NCBI GenBank assembly: GCA_025360705.1
Contig: JANYBQ010000020.1
Coordinates: 1-34,214 of the forward strand
DNA from: Betaproteobacteria bacterium
GTDB taxonomy: Bacteria > Pseudomonadota > Gammaproteobacteria > Burkholderiales > Burkholderiaceae_C
Direction of reading: 5' to 3'
Length of the DNA stretch: 34,214 nt
The translations under genes and the position numbers were made by a program. Shown here piece after piece: positions 18,655-26,152 of this stretch. A model generated the notes under the pieces. The model was not told where the DNA came from. It did not search any database and was given only the letters and a program-made list of their open reading frames with translations. Within the stretch, counting starts at the first letter, position 1; each line of letters begins with the position of its first letter.

Positions 18655-18707
18655 AATTATCGATGGCTTGCATCGATTCGCAGTGTCGATGCAAGCCATC
18701 GATAATT
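18655..18707. repeat. perfect 22-bp inverted repeat with 9-nt loop in a divergent intergenic region
   Basis: AATTATCGATGGCTTGCATCGA (18655-18676) - TTCGCAGTG - TCGATGCAAGCCATCGATAATT (18686-18707). Verified base by base as exact reverse complements. Confidence 0.95.
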
Positions 18708-18773
18708 GGCAGTAAGATTTTGCGCCAAAGGCAGACCTAGTTCCCATCAAGCAAATCCATCGAGAGAGAAGTA

Positions 18774-19532
18774 ATGGTTCATTGCATTGTTCAAGCCTTG
18801 GCATGTGTTGCCTGTGCTTCAGCGGCGAGCGCATTTGCGATGGCAAATAGCTGCATTGCGCAGTCCGGCGCAGGCATTACGCCGGTGGTGGAGCTCTATA
18901 CCTCTGAGGGGTGCAGCTCATGTCCGCCGGCGGATCGCTGGGTTTCGGGCCTGAAGCGGCAGGCAGGCGACAGTCCGATGCCAGTTATAGAAGCTTTTCA
19001 TGTGGGGTACTGGGACTACATCGGCTGGATCGACCGTTTTGCCAGCCCGGAATACACCGCACGTCAGCGGCAAATCGCCAGTTGGAACCAGCAGCGTTCC
19101 ATCTATACCCCGCAGGCAGTGTTCAACGGCCAGGACTGGCGCGACTGGAATTCGGCCGGCAATACCTTGCCGGTGAGCAAGGAGCCAGCCCATGCTTCCA
19201 TCAGTTTGAAACAACTCGGCGCTGACCAGTTCGAAGCAGTTGTCACGGCGGACACAAAAGCGCCCGCTTCGTGGAGCGCTTACTGGACCGTGACCGAACA
19301 CGGCCATAGCTCCAAAGTGAAAGCCGGCGAAAACGCCGGTGAGTTGCTGCAGCACGACTATGTGGTGCGCCAGTACACGCCGGCCGGCGACTATCGCAGC
19401 GACCCAGCTACATCACAGAAGCTGACGTTGCGCTCCATCAGCGCCACACCGGGCCACGCACGTCAGATCAATCTGGTAATTTTCGACAACCGGACCGGCA
19501 GGACACTACAGGCGGTCTCAGCCGGTTGTTGA
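18774..19532 (+). CDS. DUF1223 family (thioredoxin-like, probably exported) protein
   Basis: 'VVELYTSEGCSSCPPADRWVSGL' CxxC motif, 'FHVGYWDYIGWIDRFASPEYTARQ', 'IYTPQAVFNGQ'; N-terminal signal-like segment. Confidence 0.9.
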   Translation: MVHCIVQALACVACASAASAFAMANSCIAQSGAGITPVVELYTSEGCSSCPPADRWVSGLKRQAGDSPMPVIEAFHVGYWDYIGWIDRFASPEYTARQRQIASWNQQRSIYTPQAVFNGQDWRDWNSAGNTLPVSKEPAHASISLKQLGADQFEAVVTADTKAPASWSAYWTVTEHGHSSKVKAGENAGELLQHDYVVRQYTPAGDYRSDPATSQKLTLRSISATPGHARQINLVIFDNRTGRTLQAVSAGC

Positions 19533-19552
19533 ACCGAGGGATATTGGCTGAG
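19517..19552. terminator. nested hairpin spanning the DUF1223 stop codon
   Basis: CTCAGCC (19517-19523)/GGCTGAG (19546-19552) enclosing CGGTT-GTTG-AACCG (19523-19536). No U-tract. Confidence 0.3.
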
Positions 19553-19615
19553 CGAGTAATGGGCTATGCTTGACGTGGTCAGTCGCGGACTACTGTTCAA
19601 GGCTGGTCCCTTGCC

Positions 19616-20653
19616 GTGGCAAATACCCAGTCCCTCCCACCGCTTCAGCAACATTCCGCCGCATGGTACGGCCCCGATATGGCGCGGCGGGAGGCTGAGT
19701 GGTTGCATTGCCTCAGTGCGCGGGAAGTACGCGAGCTTGAGAACGCGGCAGAGCCATGGATCAACCTGCCAGACGGACTCACGGCAATTGGCGCCGACGC
19801 TTTCAAGCTGCCAACGCTGGGGGTCAAATTGCTGGCACTGCGCCAGGAATTGATCCACGGTCGAGGGTTCGGAATGCTGCGTGGGCTTCCCATAGAGCGT
19901 TACACCGAACACCAAATACAACTAATTTTTCGCGGTTTGGGCAGCCATCTGGGTATGGCGAGATCACAAAACGCGCAGGGCCATCTATTGGGTCATGTAC
20001 GCGATCTTGGTTTAAGCAGCCAGGATCCCGGCGTGCGGGTCTACCAGACCAATGAACGTCAGACCTTCCATACGGATTCAGCCGATGTCGTAGGGTTGTT
20101 GTGCTTAAAAAATGCCATGTCGGGCGGAGATTCACTGCTTGTGAGTTCGTCCACGATTTTCAACGAGTTGCGGCATCAATGCCCCGAATTGCTCTCTTTG
20201 CTGCTGCAACCCGTCGCTACGGACCGGCGCGGCGAAGTGCCCGTCGGACAGGCGCCGTATTTCCTGATTCCGGTTTTCAGCTACTACAAGCACCACCTGA
20301 CCGCGATCTACCAAAGGCAATACATAGACTCGGCCCAGCGTTTCAGCGATGCGCCACGCCTCGGCGAGCAACAGTTGCAGGCGCTGGACCGGTTCGATGG
20401 ACTTGCCAATAACCCCGAATTGCATTTTTCGATGCGCCTCGCGCCCGGTGACATGCAGTTCGTCTACAACCATGCCCTGTTGCATGACCGCACCGCATTC
20501 GAAGATTGGCCGGAGCCCCGGCGCAAACGCCACCTGCTGCGCTTGTGGCTTGCCGTGCCGGGTGACCGGCCGCTGCCTGCATGTTTTGCCGCGCGTTATG
20601 GCTCGCTGGAGATCGGCAAGCGCGGCGGCGTGATGACCGGGCAAAGCGGGTAA
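19616..20653 (+). CDS. TauD/TfdA-like Fe(II)/2-oxoglutarate dioxygenase family protein
   Basis: 345 aa; 'TFHTDSADVVGLLCLKNAMSGGDSLLVSSSTIFNEL' (HxD), distal 'FVYNHALLHDRTAFEDWPEPRRKRHLLRLWLAV' (H, R). GTG start at 19616 or ATG at 19679. Confidence 0.87.
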   Translation: MANTQSLPPLQQHSAAWYGPDMARREAEWLHCLSAREVRELENAAEPWINLPDGLTAIGADAFKLPTLGVKLLALRQELIHGRGFGMLRGLPIERYTEHQIQLIFRGLGSHLGMARSQNAQGHLLGHVRDLGLSSQDPGVRVYQTNERQTFHTDSADVVGLLCLKNAMSGGDSLLVSSSTIFNELRHQCPELLSLLLQPVATDRRGEVPVGQAPYFLIPVFSYYKHHLTAIYQRQYIDSAQRFSDAPRLGEQQLQALDRFDGLANNPELHFSMRLAPGDMQFVYNHALLHDRTAFEDWPEPRRKRHLLRLWLAVPGDRPLPACFAARYGSLEIGKRGGVMTGQSG

Positions 20654-20669
20654 AGCGGAGTAGAAGCGC

Positions 20670-20692
20670 GCCAGCCGATCGAGTCGGCTGGC
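20670..20692 (+). terminator. 9-bp perfect GC-rich hairpin downstream of the TauD-like gene
   Basis: GCCAGCCGA-TCGAG-TCGGCTGGC, 17 nt after the stop codon. No clear U-tract, so the terminator call is tentative. Confidence 0.45.
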
Positions 20693-20827
20693 CATGGACA
20701 TTTGTAATCCGAATTCTTACAGACGGTCTAGTCAAACGGCGACTTCCGCATTTGGCGCCGCGAACTAAAGTTGGGTCCAGGGGCGCCGTGCCCGTTTTGA
20801 GTGTTCGACCCAATCCAAGGAAACATC

Positions 20828-21625
20828 GTGAATCCACTAATCCGCGCCCCCTCTCCTGCCCTAGGTTCAGCAAAAATTGGCGCCTTCCGGACACCGGCTT
20901 TGACGGACGCCACGCCCATCACCGAGGAGCGCCTGCCGTTCTCGGTGAGGATCGTAAGCAACGAAGAAGACTTGTCCAAAGCGGTAGTAATCCGGCATGC
21001 GGCTTATGCGCGCCACATGCCCATATTCGCGGAAAAGTTACGCGAGGCCGAATCGCTGGATGCCGCGCCGGGCGTGGTGGTGCTGTTAGCCGAATCCCGG
21101 CTCGATGGTTCAGCTCTCGGTACTTTGCGGATCCAGACCAATGCCCACATGCAGCTCACGGTCGAGCAGTCCATCGAGTTGCCGCGCTGGATGCGCGACC
21201 GGCCATTGGCCGAGGTCACGCGGCTCGGAATAACCGGCGGTTCCATAGGCCGTCTGGTGAAAATGGTGCTCATCAAAGCGGCTTTCCAGTATTGCGAACA
21301 CGAAGATATCGAGTGGGCCGTGGTGGTGGCCCGTCCGCCGCTCGACCGGCAATACGCACAACTCATGTTCGAGGACCTTTACCCCGCGCAAGGACTGGTT
21401 CCCGTGCGCCACGTCGACAACATTCCCCACCGGGTGATGGCATTCGAGATCGAGACCGGACACCAGCGCTGGGCTGAAGCGGAACACCCGCTTCTCAATT
21501 TCTTCAGCTACACACGCCATCCGGACATCGCCTTGCAGTTCTCGCAGCCGATGCATACCGGCGAACTGTTTCCCCATCCTTCCATGGCGCGGGTTTCACA
21601 ACCGCTGGGCCGCATACCTGTCTGA
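20828..21625 (+). CDS. N-acyl amino acid synthase (FeeM-like) / autoinducer-synthase-fold acyltransferase
   Basis: GTG start with RBS AAGGA (20817-20821). 'VIRHAAYARHMPIF', 'ESLDAAPGVVVLLAESRLDGSALGTLRIQTN', 'LAEVTRLGI', 'KMVLIKAAFQYCEHEDIEWAVVVARPPLDRQYAQLMFEDLYP' match FeeM/LuxI-like organisation (R, D, R, ExxR). Confidence 0.75.
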   Translation: MNPLIRAPSPALGSAKIGAFRTPALTDATPITEERLPFSVRIVSNEEDLSKAVVIRHAAYARHMPIFAEKLREAESLDAAPGVVVLLAESRLDGSALGTLRIQTNAHMQLTVEQSIELPRWMRDRPLAEVTRLGITGGSIGRLVKMVLIKAAFQYCEHEDIEWAVVVARPPLDRQYAQLMFEDLYPAQGLVPVRHVDNIPHRVMAFEIETGHQRWAEAEHPLLNFFSYTRHPDIALQFSQPMHTGELFPHPSMARVSQPLGRIPV

Positions 21626-21683
21626 TTGGCGCCACGCCAGGAGACCTACGGCAGTCACGGAGGCCGGCGGGGCGATCTTCAGG

Positions 21684-21711
21684 TTGACTAAAACCCGGGC
21701 GTGCGTAGACT
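21684..21711 (+). promoter_or_regulatory. candidate sigma70 promoter TTGACT-N16-TAGACT
   Basis: -35 TTGACT 21684-21689, -10 TAGACT 21706-21711, 39 bp upstream of the GGDEF-EAL start. Confidence 0.4.
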
Positions 21712-21750
21712 ACCCCAACGTTGGATGGGTTCCAATGATGACAAGGGCGC

Positions 21751-24729
21751 ATGTCGGAGCGGATTTTGTTTTGGAGTGCATCAACGACTTCGCGCCTTCG
21801 CGTGGCGCTGGAGTTGGTGCTATGGGTCCTGTCGATTTATGTAGTGCCGATTTTCATCGCGCTGGTATCGATTGCCGCACTGGTGTTGTGGAGCGATCAA
21901 TATCCGGTTGGCGGCGGCAAACCCCTTGAATTGCGCATAGTCGATTCCGGCCCCGCCAGCCTGACACCAGCCCAGGCGCGCAGCCAACTCCAGTCCGCGC
22001 GCCTTACCCCTTTCTTCGATACCCAGCGATCCGAAGCTCCGGTCTGGTTCGGTTTGAATGTCGCCCGACAAGCCGATGGTGACGTGATGGTCGAATTTCC
22101 GTCGCGCCATGGAGTTGATCTTGCTTGCTGGGACGCGGCCTCGCTGCGGCCCCTGGGCGAGTCTTCCCGATCCGGCTTCCAGGGATTGCTGGAGCCCGTC
22201 AAGGCTGGTTTCGCGCTGCGGCTCGGCGGGACGGAAAACGCCGTGTTGTGCCGCGGTTCATTTGTCGGACCAGCGCGTCTGACCGCGATTGCATGGTCGG
22301 ATGACGATTTAAATCGATCCATCAACGAGTTCCACCGCAATTCCGGCCTGCTGGACGGCGGATTGATCGTGCTGGCCGCATTCGTGTTGATGACGGCTTT
22401 GATCAACCGGCAAATTCTGTATGTCCTGTTTGCCGCGTGGTTGGTCGTTACGCTGCGTATGGGCGCCCTTTCCGCCGGCTGGGACATTCAGTGGCTGGGC
22501 CACCAGGTGCCAGCGCAGTGGTTGTCGCAAGGCCGGTCGGTAACCATGGCTATCTACGCCCTGTTGACGTTGTCCTTATACCGCGCGCTGTTCCAGGACG
22601 AACTCACCAAAACCCGCTATGCAACGCCGATCAGCGTTACCCATTGGTTGTGCCTGCCTTTTCTGCTGACATCCTTTTTTCTGCCGTACAAATTCTGGTT
22701 GCCCGCGATGTGGCTGGTCGCCGGCTCGGGACTGGTCCTGATGACCTTCAGCCTGGTCAGCATTTTGCGGCGCACGCACTCACGCGTGGCGATGTGGTAT
22801 GGCGCTTCGCTGACGGTTATTTTCCTGTCGGGTCTGTCCGAGATACTGGCCGCGGCCTGGGGACTGAAGCAGTTGGTAGGTGCCGCCAACTTCGTCACCG
22901 TTGCGCTGTTCTCGAGTTTGCTGGCGGCGCTGGCGATTGCCGAGCAGATGCGACAGGAACACGAGCAGCGGCTGCAGGTGCAGGCTGAACTGGAGCACAA
23001 CTTCCATGCCATGCCGATCGGCCTGTTCACGCTCGATGCGCAGGGCCGTTTTCTGAGCGCGAATCCAGCATTGCAGGGCATGCTTGGACGCAATGTGCTG
23101 GCCATCGGAAGCAACTCCTGGCAGCAGCATTTCGATCAGGGCGCCTGGACGCAGTTGCACCACTTCGTTTACAACCAGGTGGACGGCGAACTGGAGATCA
23201 AAGGCAAGAAGCCGCTTGACGCAAGCGAGCCGCGTCGTTTCCTGGTCAAGGCAACCCTGGCAAATGACAAGATTGAAGGGTCTTTGCAGGACGTCACGGA
23301 AAAATCCCGCGCCGCGGAAGACCTGAATTTCCTGGCTTACAACGACCCGTTGACAAAGGTCCTGAACCGACGCGGCATAGAAAACGCCTTTAACGAGGCG
23401 TCCGCGCTTTCGACTCAGGGCAAACCGTTTGCGCTGGCCTATCTCGATCTGGACCGCTTCAAACTGATCAATGACCTGTACGGCCACAGCGTCGGGGACG
23501 AAGTTTTGCAGCAGGTCTGCAGACGCGTCACAGACGTGATATCGGGCGCCATACTTGTCGGCCGGGTCGGCGGCGACGAATTTGTCGTGCTCTTGCCCGA
23601 TACCAAGATGCCGCTGGCCGCGCTGGTTTGCCAGGGCATTGTGCGCAGCATCGTCAGCGCTCCGTTTCGCGTCGGCGAGAAGGCCTTCCACGTGCGCGGG
23701 TCGATCGGGCTGATCGAAGTCAGCCCCGGCACCATGATCAAGGACGCCTTGTCCACGGCGGACCGCGCTTGTCGTGAAGCCAAACGTGGCCACAGCGATG
23801 GACTGGTCGTTTACGAGCGCACCGCCGTGGCTTTCCGCGAACACGAAGCCGAACTGCAACTGGTCGAACTTCTTTCGACCAGCGCCGCGACGGATGGCCT
23901 GTTTCTGGTCATGCAGCCCATCATGTCGCTCAAGGCGCCACACGATTCGCTCAACTTCGAGGTTTTGCTGCGCATGAAGGGAGCGGACGGCAAGCTCGTG
24001 CCAACCGACAGGCTGATCTCGGCGGCCGAGAACAGCGGACGCATGGGCGTGATCGACCGCTGGGTTCTGTCCACCACGCTGGCCTGGCTCAGCACTTACC
24101 AGAGGCGCCTTACCAATACCCGTTTCGTCTGCATGAACCTCAGTGGCGCATCGCTTAACGACGAAAAATTCATGCAGGACGTCTTCGGCATGCTGGCCGC
24201 CAATATCGACATCGCGCGTCACCTGTGCATCGAGATCACCGAAAGCGTGGCGTTGCACGACCTCAACAACACGCGCCATTTCATCGACACCGTGCGCAGC
24301 TATGGCGCCAAGGTCGCGCTGGACGACTTCGGCGCGGGTTACACCTCGTTCTCGTACCTCAAGGAATTGCCAGCCGATCTGTTGAAGATCGATGGCAGCT
24401 TCATCGTCAACATGAACGGCCACCCGGCTAACGTGGCCATCGTCGAGGCGATCGTCAACCTGGCTGGCAACCTCGGTATGCAGACCATCGCCGAGTGGGC
24501 CGAAGATACCGCGACAGTGCAGACCCTGACCGAAATCGGGGTCGATTATGTGCAGGGTTATATCGTGGCGCGCCCGATGTCGCCCGAGATGCTGCTGACC
24601 GCGGAGTCTTCCGCGAGTTTCATCCGCGACGAGCAGTTGCTGAGCTTCACCAACATCCTGGGCAAGACCGAGGACATCCGGGCACAGGTCGATCTGTTCG
24701 ACCAGAAAACCGCCCGGCAGGTGCACTGA
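21751..24729 (+). CDS. 7TM (DISM-like) sensor with PAS, GGDEF and EAL domains
   Basis: 992 aa; N-terminal TM, an extracytoplasmic region of about 150 aa, multiple TMs, PAS ('NFHAMPIGLFTLDAQGRFLSANPALQGMLG'), 'DPLTKVLNRRGIENAF...VGRVGGDEFVVLLPD', EAL-type 'NFEVLLRMKG', 'CMNLSG', 'EITESVALHD', 'DDFGAGYTSFSYLKELPADLLKIDGSFI'. Confidence 0.93.
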   Translation: MSERILFWSASTTSRLRVALELVLWVLSIYVVPIFIALVSIAALVLWSDQYPVGGGKPLELRIVDSGPASLTPAQARSQLQSARLTPFFDTQRSEAPVWFGLNVARQADGDVMVEFPSRHGVDLACWDAASLRPLGESSRSGFQGLLEPVKAGFALRLGGTENAVLCRGSFVGPARLTAIAWSDDDLNRSINEFHRNSGLLDGGLIVLAAFVLMTALINRQILYVLFAAWLVVTLRMGALSAGWDIQWLGHQVPAQWLSQGRSVTMAIYALLTLSLYRALFQDELTKTRYATPISVTHWLCLPFLLTSFFLPYKFWLPAMWLVAGSGLVLMTFSLVSILRRTHSRVAMWYGASLTVIFLSGLSEILAAAWGLKQLVGAANFVTVALFSSLLAALAIAEQMRQEHEQRLQVQAELEHNFHAMPIGLFTLDAQGRFLSANPALQGMLGRNVLAIGSNSWQQHFDQGAWTQLHHFVYNQVDGELEIKGKKPLDASEPRRFLVKATLANDKIEGSLQDVTEKSRAAEDLNFLAYNDPLTKVLNRRGIENAFNEASALSTQGKPFALAYLDLDRFKLINDLYGHSVGDEVLQQVCRRVTDVISGAILVGRVGGDEFVVLLPDTKMPLAALVCQGIVRSIVSAPFRVGEKAFHVRGSIGLIEVSPGTMIKDALSTADRACREAKRGHSDGLVVYERTAVAFREHEAELQLVELLSTSAATDGLFLVMQPIMSLKAPHDSLNFEVLLRMKGADGKLVPTDRLISAAENSGRMGVIDRWVLSTTLAWLSTYQRRLTNTRFVCMNLSGASLNDEKFMQDVFGMLAANIDIARHLCIEITESVALHDLNNTRHFIDTVRSYGAKVALDDFGAGYTSFSYLKELPADLLKIDGSFIVNMNGHPANVAIVEAIVNLAGNLGMQTIAEWAEDTATVQTLTEIGVDYVQGYIVARPMSPEMLLTAESSASFIRDEQLLSFTNILGKTEDIRAQVDLFDQKTARQVH

Positions 24730-24730
24730 G

Positions 24731-24748
24731 CGGGCGCTTATTCGCCCG
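24731..24748. terminator. short hairpin CGGGCG-CTTATT-CGCCCG between convergent genes
   Basis: 6-bp perfect stem; the loop contains the SDR stop codon. Possible bidirectional terminator, no long U-tract. Confidence 0.35.
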
Positions 24749-25652
24749 AACGCAGAGCCTGTTTCAGGCTGGCGCCGATTTCCGGCCTTTCGGCAAATGG
24801 GTCGGTTGGATTACGTGCCAGCATGACGTCATCGAGCCTGTTTTGCACCGACTTGATGCCCTTCGGATGGCTGTAGATATAAAAGCGATTGGCGGCGACC
24901 GCGTCAAACACCAGTTGTGCAACGTCGGCAGCCGATACTTTCCCGGACCCCACCGCTTTTTTGGACATGGCCTCGCCAATCAACTGGCTTTTGGTTGGCT
25001 TGGCATCCGTTTCCTGTAGCTCCAGCGGGCGATTGCGCTGGCTTTGGGTAATGCCGGTGGGAACGAAAAACGGGCATAAGACGCTGGCACCGATCCGGTC
25101 GGTGACGAGCGCCAGGTCCTGGTACAACGTCTCCGACAAGCTGACCACCGCGTGTTTACTCACGTTGTAAACGCCCATATTGGGGGGGTTTAACAAGCCC
25201 GCCATGCTGGCGGTATTGACGATGTGGCCGCTGTAAGCAGGGTCGCGCCGCGCTGCTTCCAGCATCATCGGCGTAAACACGCGCACGCCGTGGGCGACAC
25301 CCATCAGATTGACGCCCAGTACCCACTCCCATTCCTTGACGCTGGTTTCCCAAATCAGCCCTCCAGCCCCAACTCCGGCGTTATTGAATACAAAATGGGG
25401 CGCACCGAATCGCTCGAAGACCTTACGGCCCAGCACTTCGACTTCCGCCGCTTTTGAGACGTCCAGCCGGACCGCAAGTACCGGCGCGCCCGTTGATTGC
25501 ATTTCCTGCGTTGCCTTTTCTAGTGCGTCCTGTTGCACGTCGGCCAATACCAGGTTCATGCCCAGCCGTGCGCCGATACGCGCGCATTCCAGGCCGAAGC
25601 CTGAGCCCGCGCCGGTGAGGACGGCGGTCTTGTTTTTAAAGTCGGTGATCAT
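24738..25652 (-). CDS. SDR family NAD(P)-dependent oxidoreductase
   Basis: 'AVLTGAGSGFGLECARIGARLGMNLVLADV', 'VFNNAGVG', 'YNVSKHAVVSLSETL'. Confidence 0.93.
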   Translation of the reverse strand: MITDFKNKTAVLTGAGSGFGLECARIGARLGMNLVLADVQQDALEKATQEMQSTGAPVLAVRLDVSKAAEVEVLGRKVFERFGAPHFVFNNAGVGAGGLIWETSVKEWEWVLGVNLMGVAHGVRVFTPMMLEAARRDPAYSGHIVNTASMAGLLNPPNMGVYNVSKHAVVSLSETLYQDLALVTDRIGASVLCPFFVPTGITQSQRNRPLELQETDAKPTKSQLIGEAMSKKAVGSGKVSAADVAQLVFDAVAANRFYIYSHPKGIKSVQNRLDDVMLARNPTDPFAERPEIGASLKQALRSGE

Positions 25653-26152
25653 TTCCGTTCCGGGGTCTTAAGGGTTTCAGGTGTTCGAGGATGCGGGTGC
25701 CAGAGCATTTCCAGGTGATCTATGCCGTCTTCGATATACGGCACGCCGGCGTCGGAAAAACCATGGCCCTGGTAAAACCGTGCAAGCCGGGCCTGGGCGC
25801 CGATGCGGATGACTTGCCGGCCCCACAGTTCTCCGATCGAGGCCATCGCGCGCTCCACAAGAACACGCCCGATACCGGCACCGCGGCAGCTGCCGCGAGT
25901 GACGATGCGCCCTATGCTGGCTTCCGCGAATTTGACGCCGGGTCCGAAGCAACGCGCATAGGCCACAAGCTCGCCGCTGATGTGGCCCTGCAAATGCATT
26001 GCCAGCGCATCCGAACCGTCAAGATCCTGAAAAGCACAGTTCTGCTCAACCACGAACACTTCGCCGCGCAACTGCAGCAACGCGTACAACTCGGGCACGT
26101 TCAGACTATCGAAAGGCGACAGCTTCCAGCGAATATCAGGTTCAGAACTCAT
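25649..26152 (-). CDS. GNAT N-acetyltransferase, ElaA family
   Basis: 'LYALLQLRGEVFVVEQNCAFQDLDGSDALAMHL', 'IGRIVTRGSCRGAGIGRVLVERAM', 'RLARFYQGHGFSDAGVPYIEDGIDHLEM'. 4-bp overlaps with both neighbours. Confidence 0.92.
   Translation of the reverse strand: MSSEPDIRWKLSPFDSLNVPELYALLQLRGEVFVVEQNCAFQDLDGSDALAMHLQGHISGELVAYARCFGPGVKFAEASIGRIVTRGSCRGAGIGRVLVERAMASIGELWGRQVIRIGAQARLARFYQGHGFSDAGVPYIEDGIDHLEMLWHPHPRTPETLKTPERK

Noticed and set aside
18655-18707. Intrinsic terminator interpretation of the 22-bp inverted repeat
   Set aside because: It lies between the 5' ends of divergent genes and is not followed by a U-tract; kept as a regulatory/structural repeat instead.
22780-24726. 648-aa minus-strand ORF antisense to the GGDEF-EAL gene
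   Set aside because: Shadow ORF of a high-GC coding region; no family motifs, low-complexity-like composition, while the plus strand encodes clear PAS/GGDEF/EAL domains.
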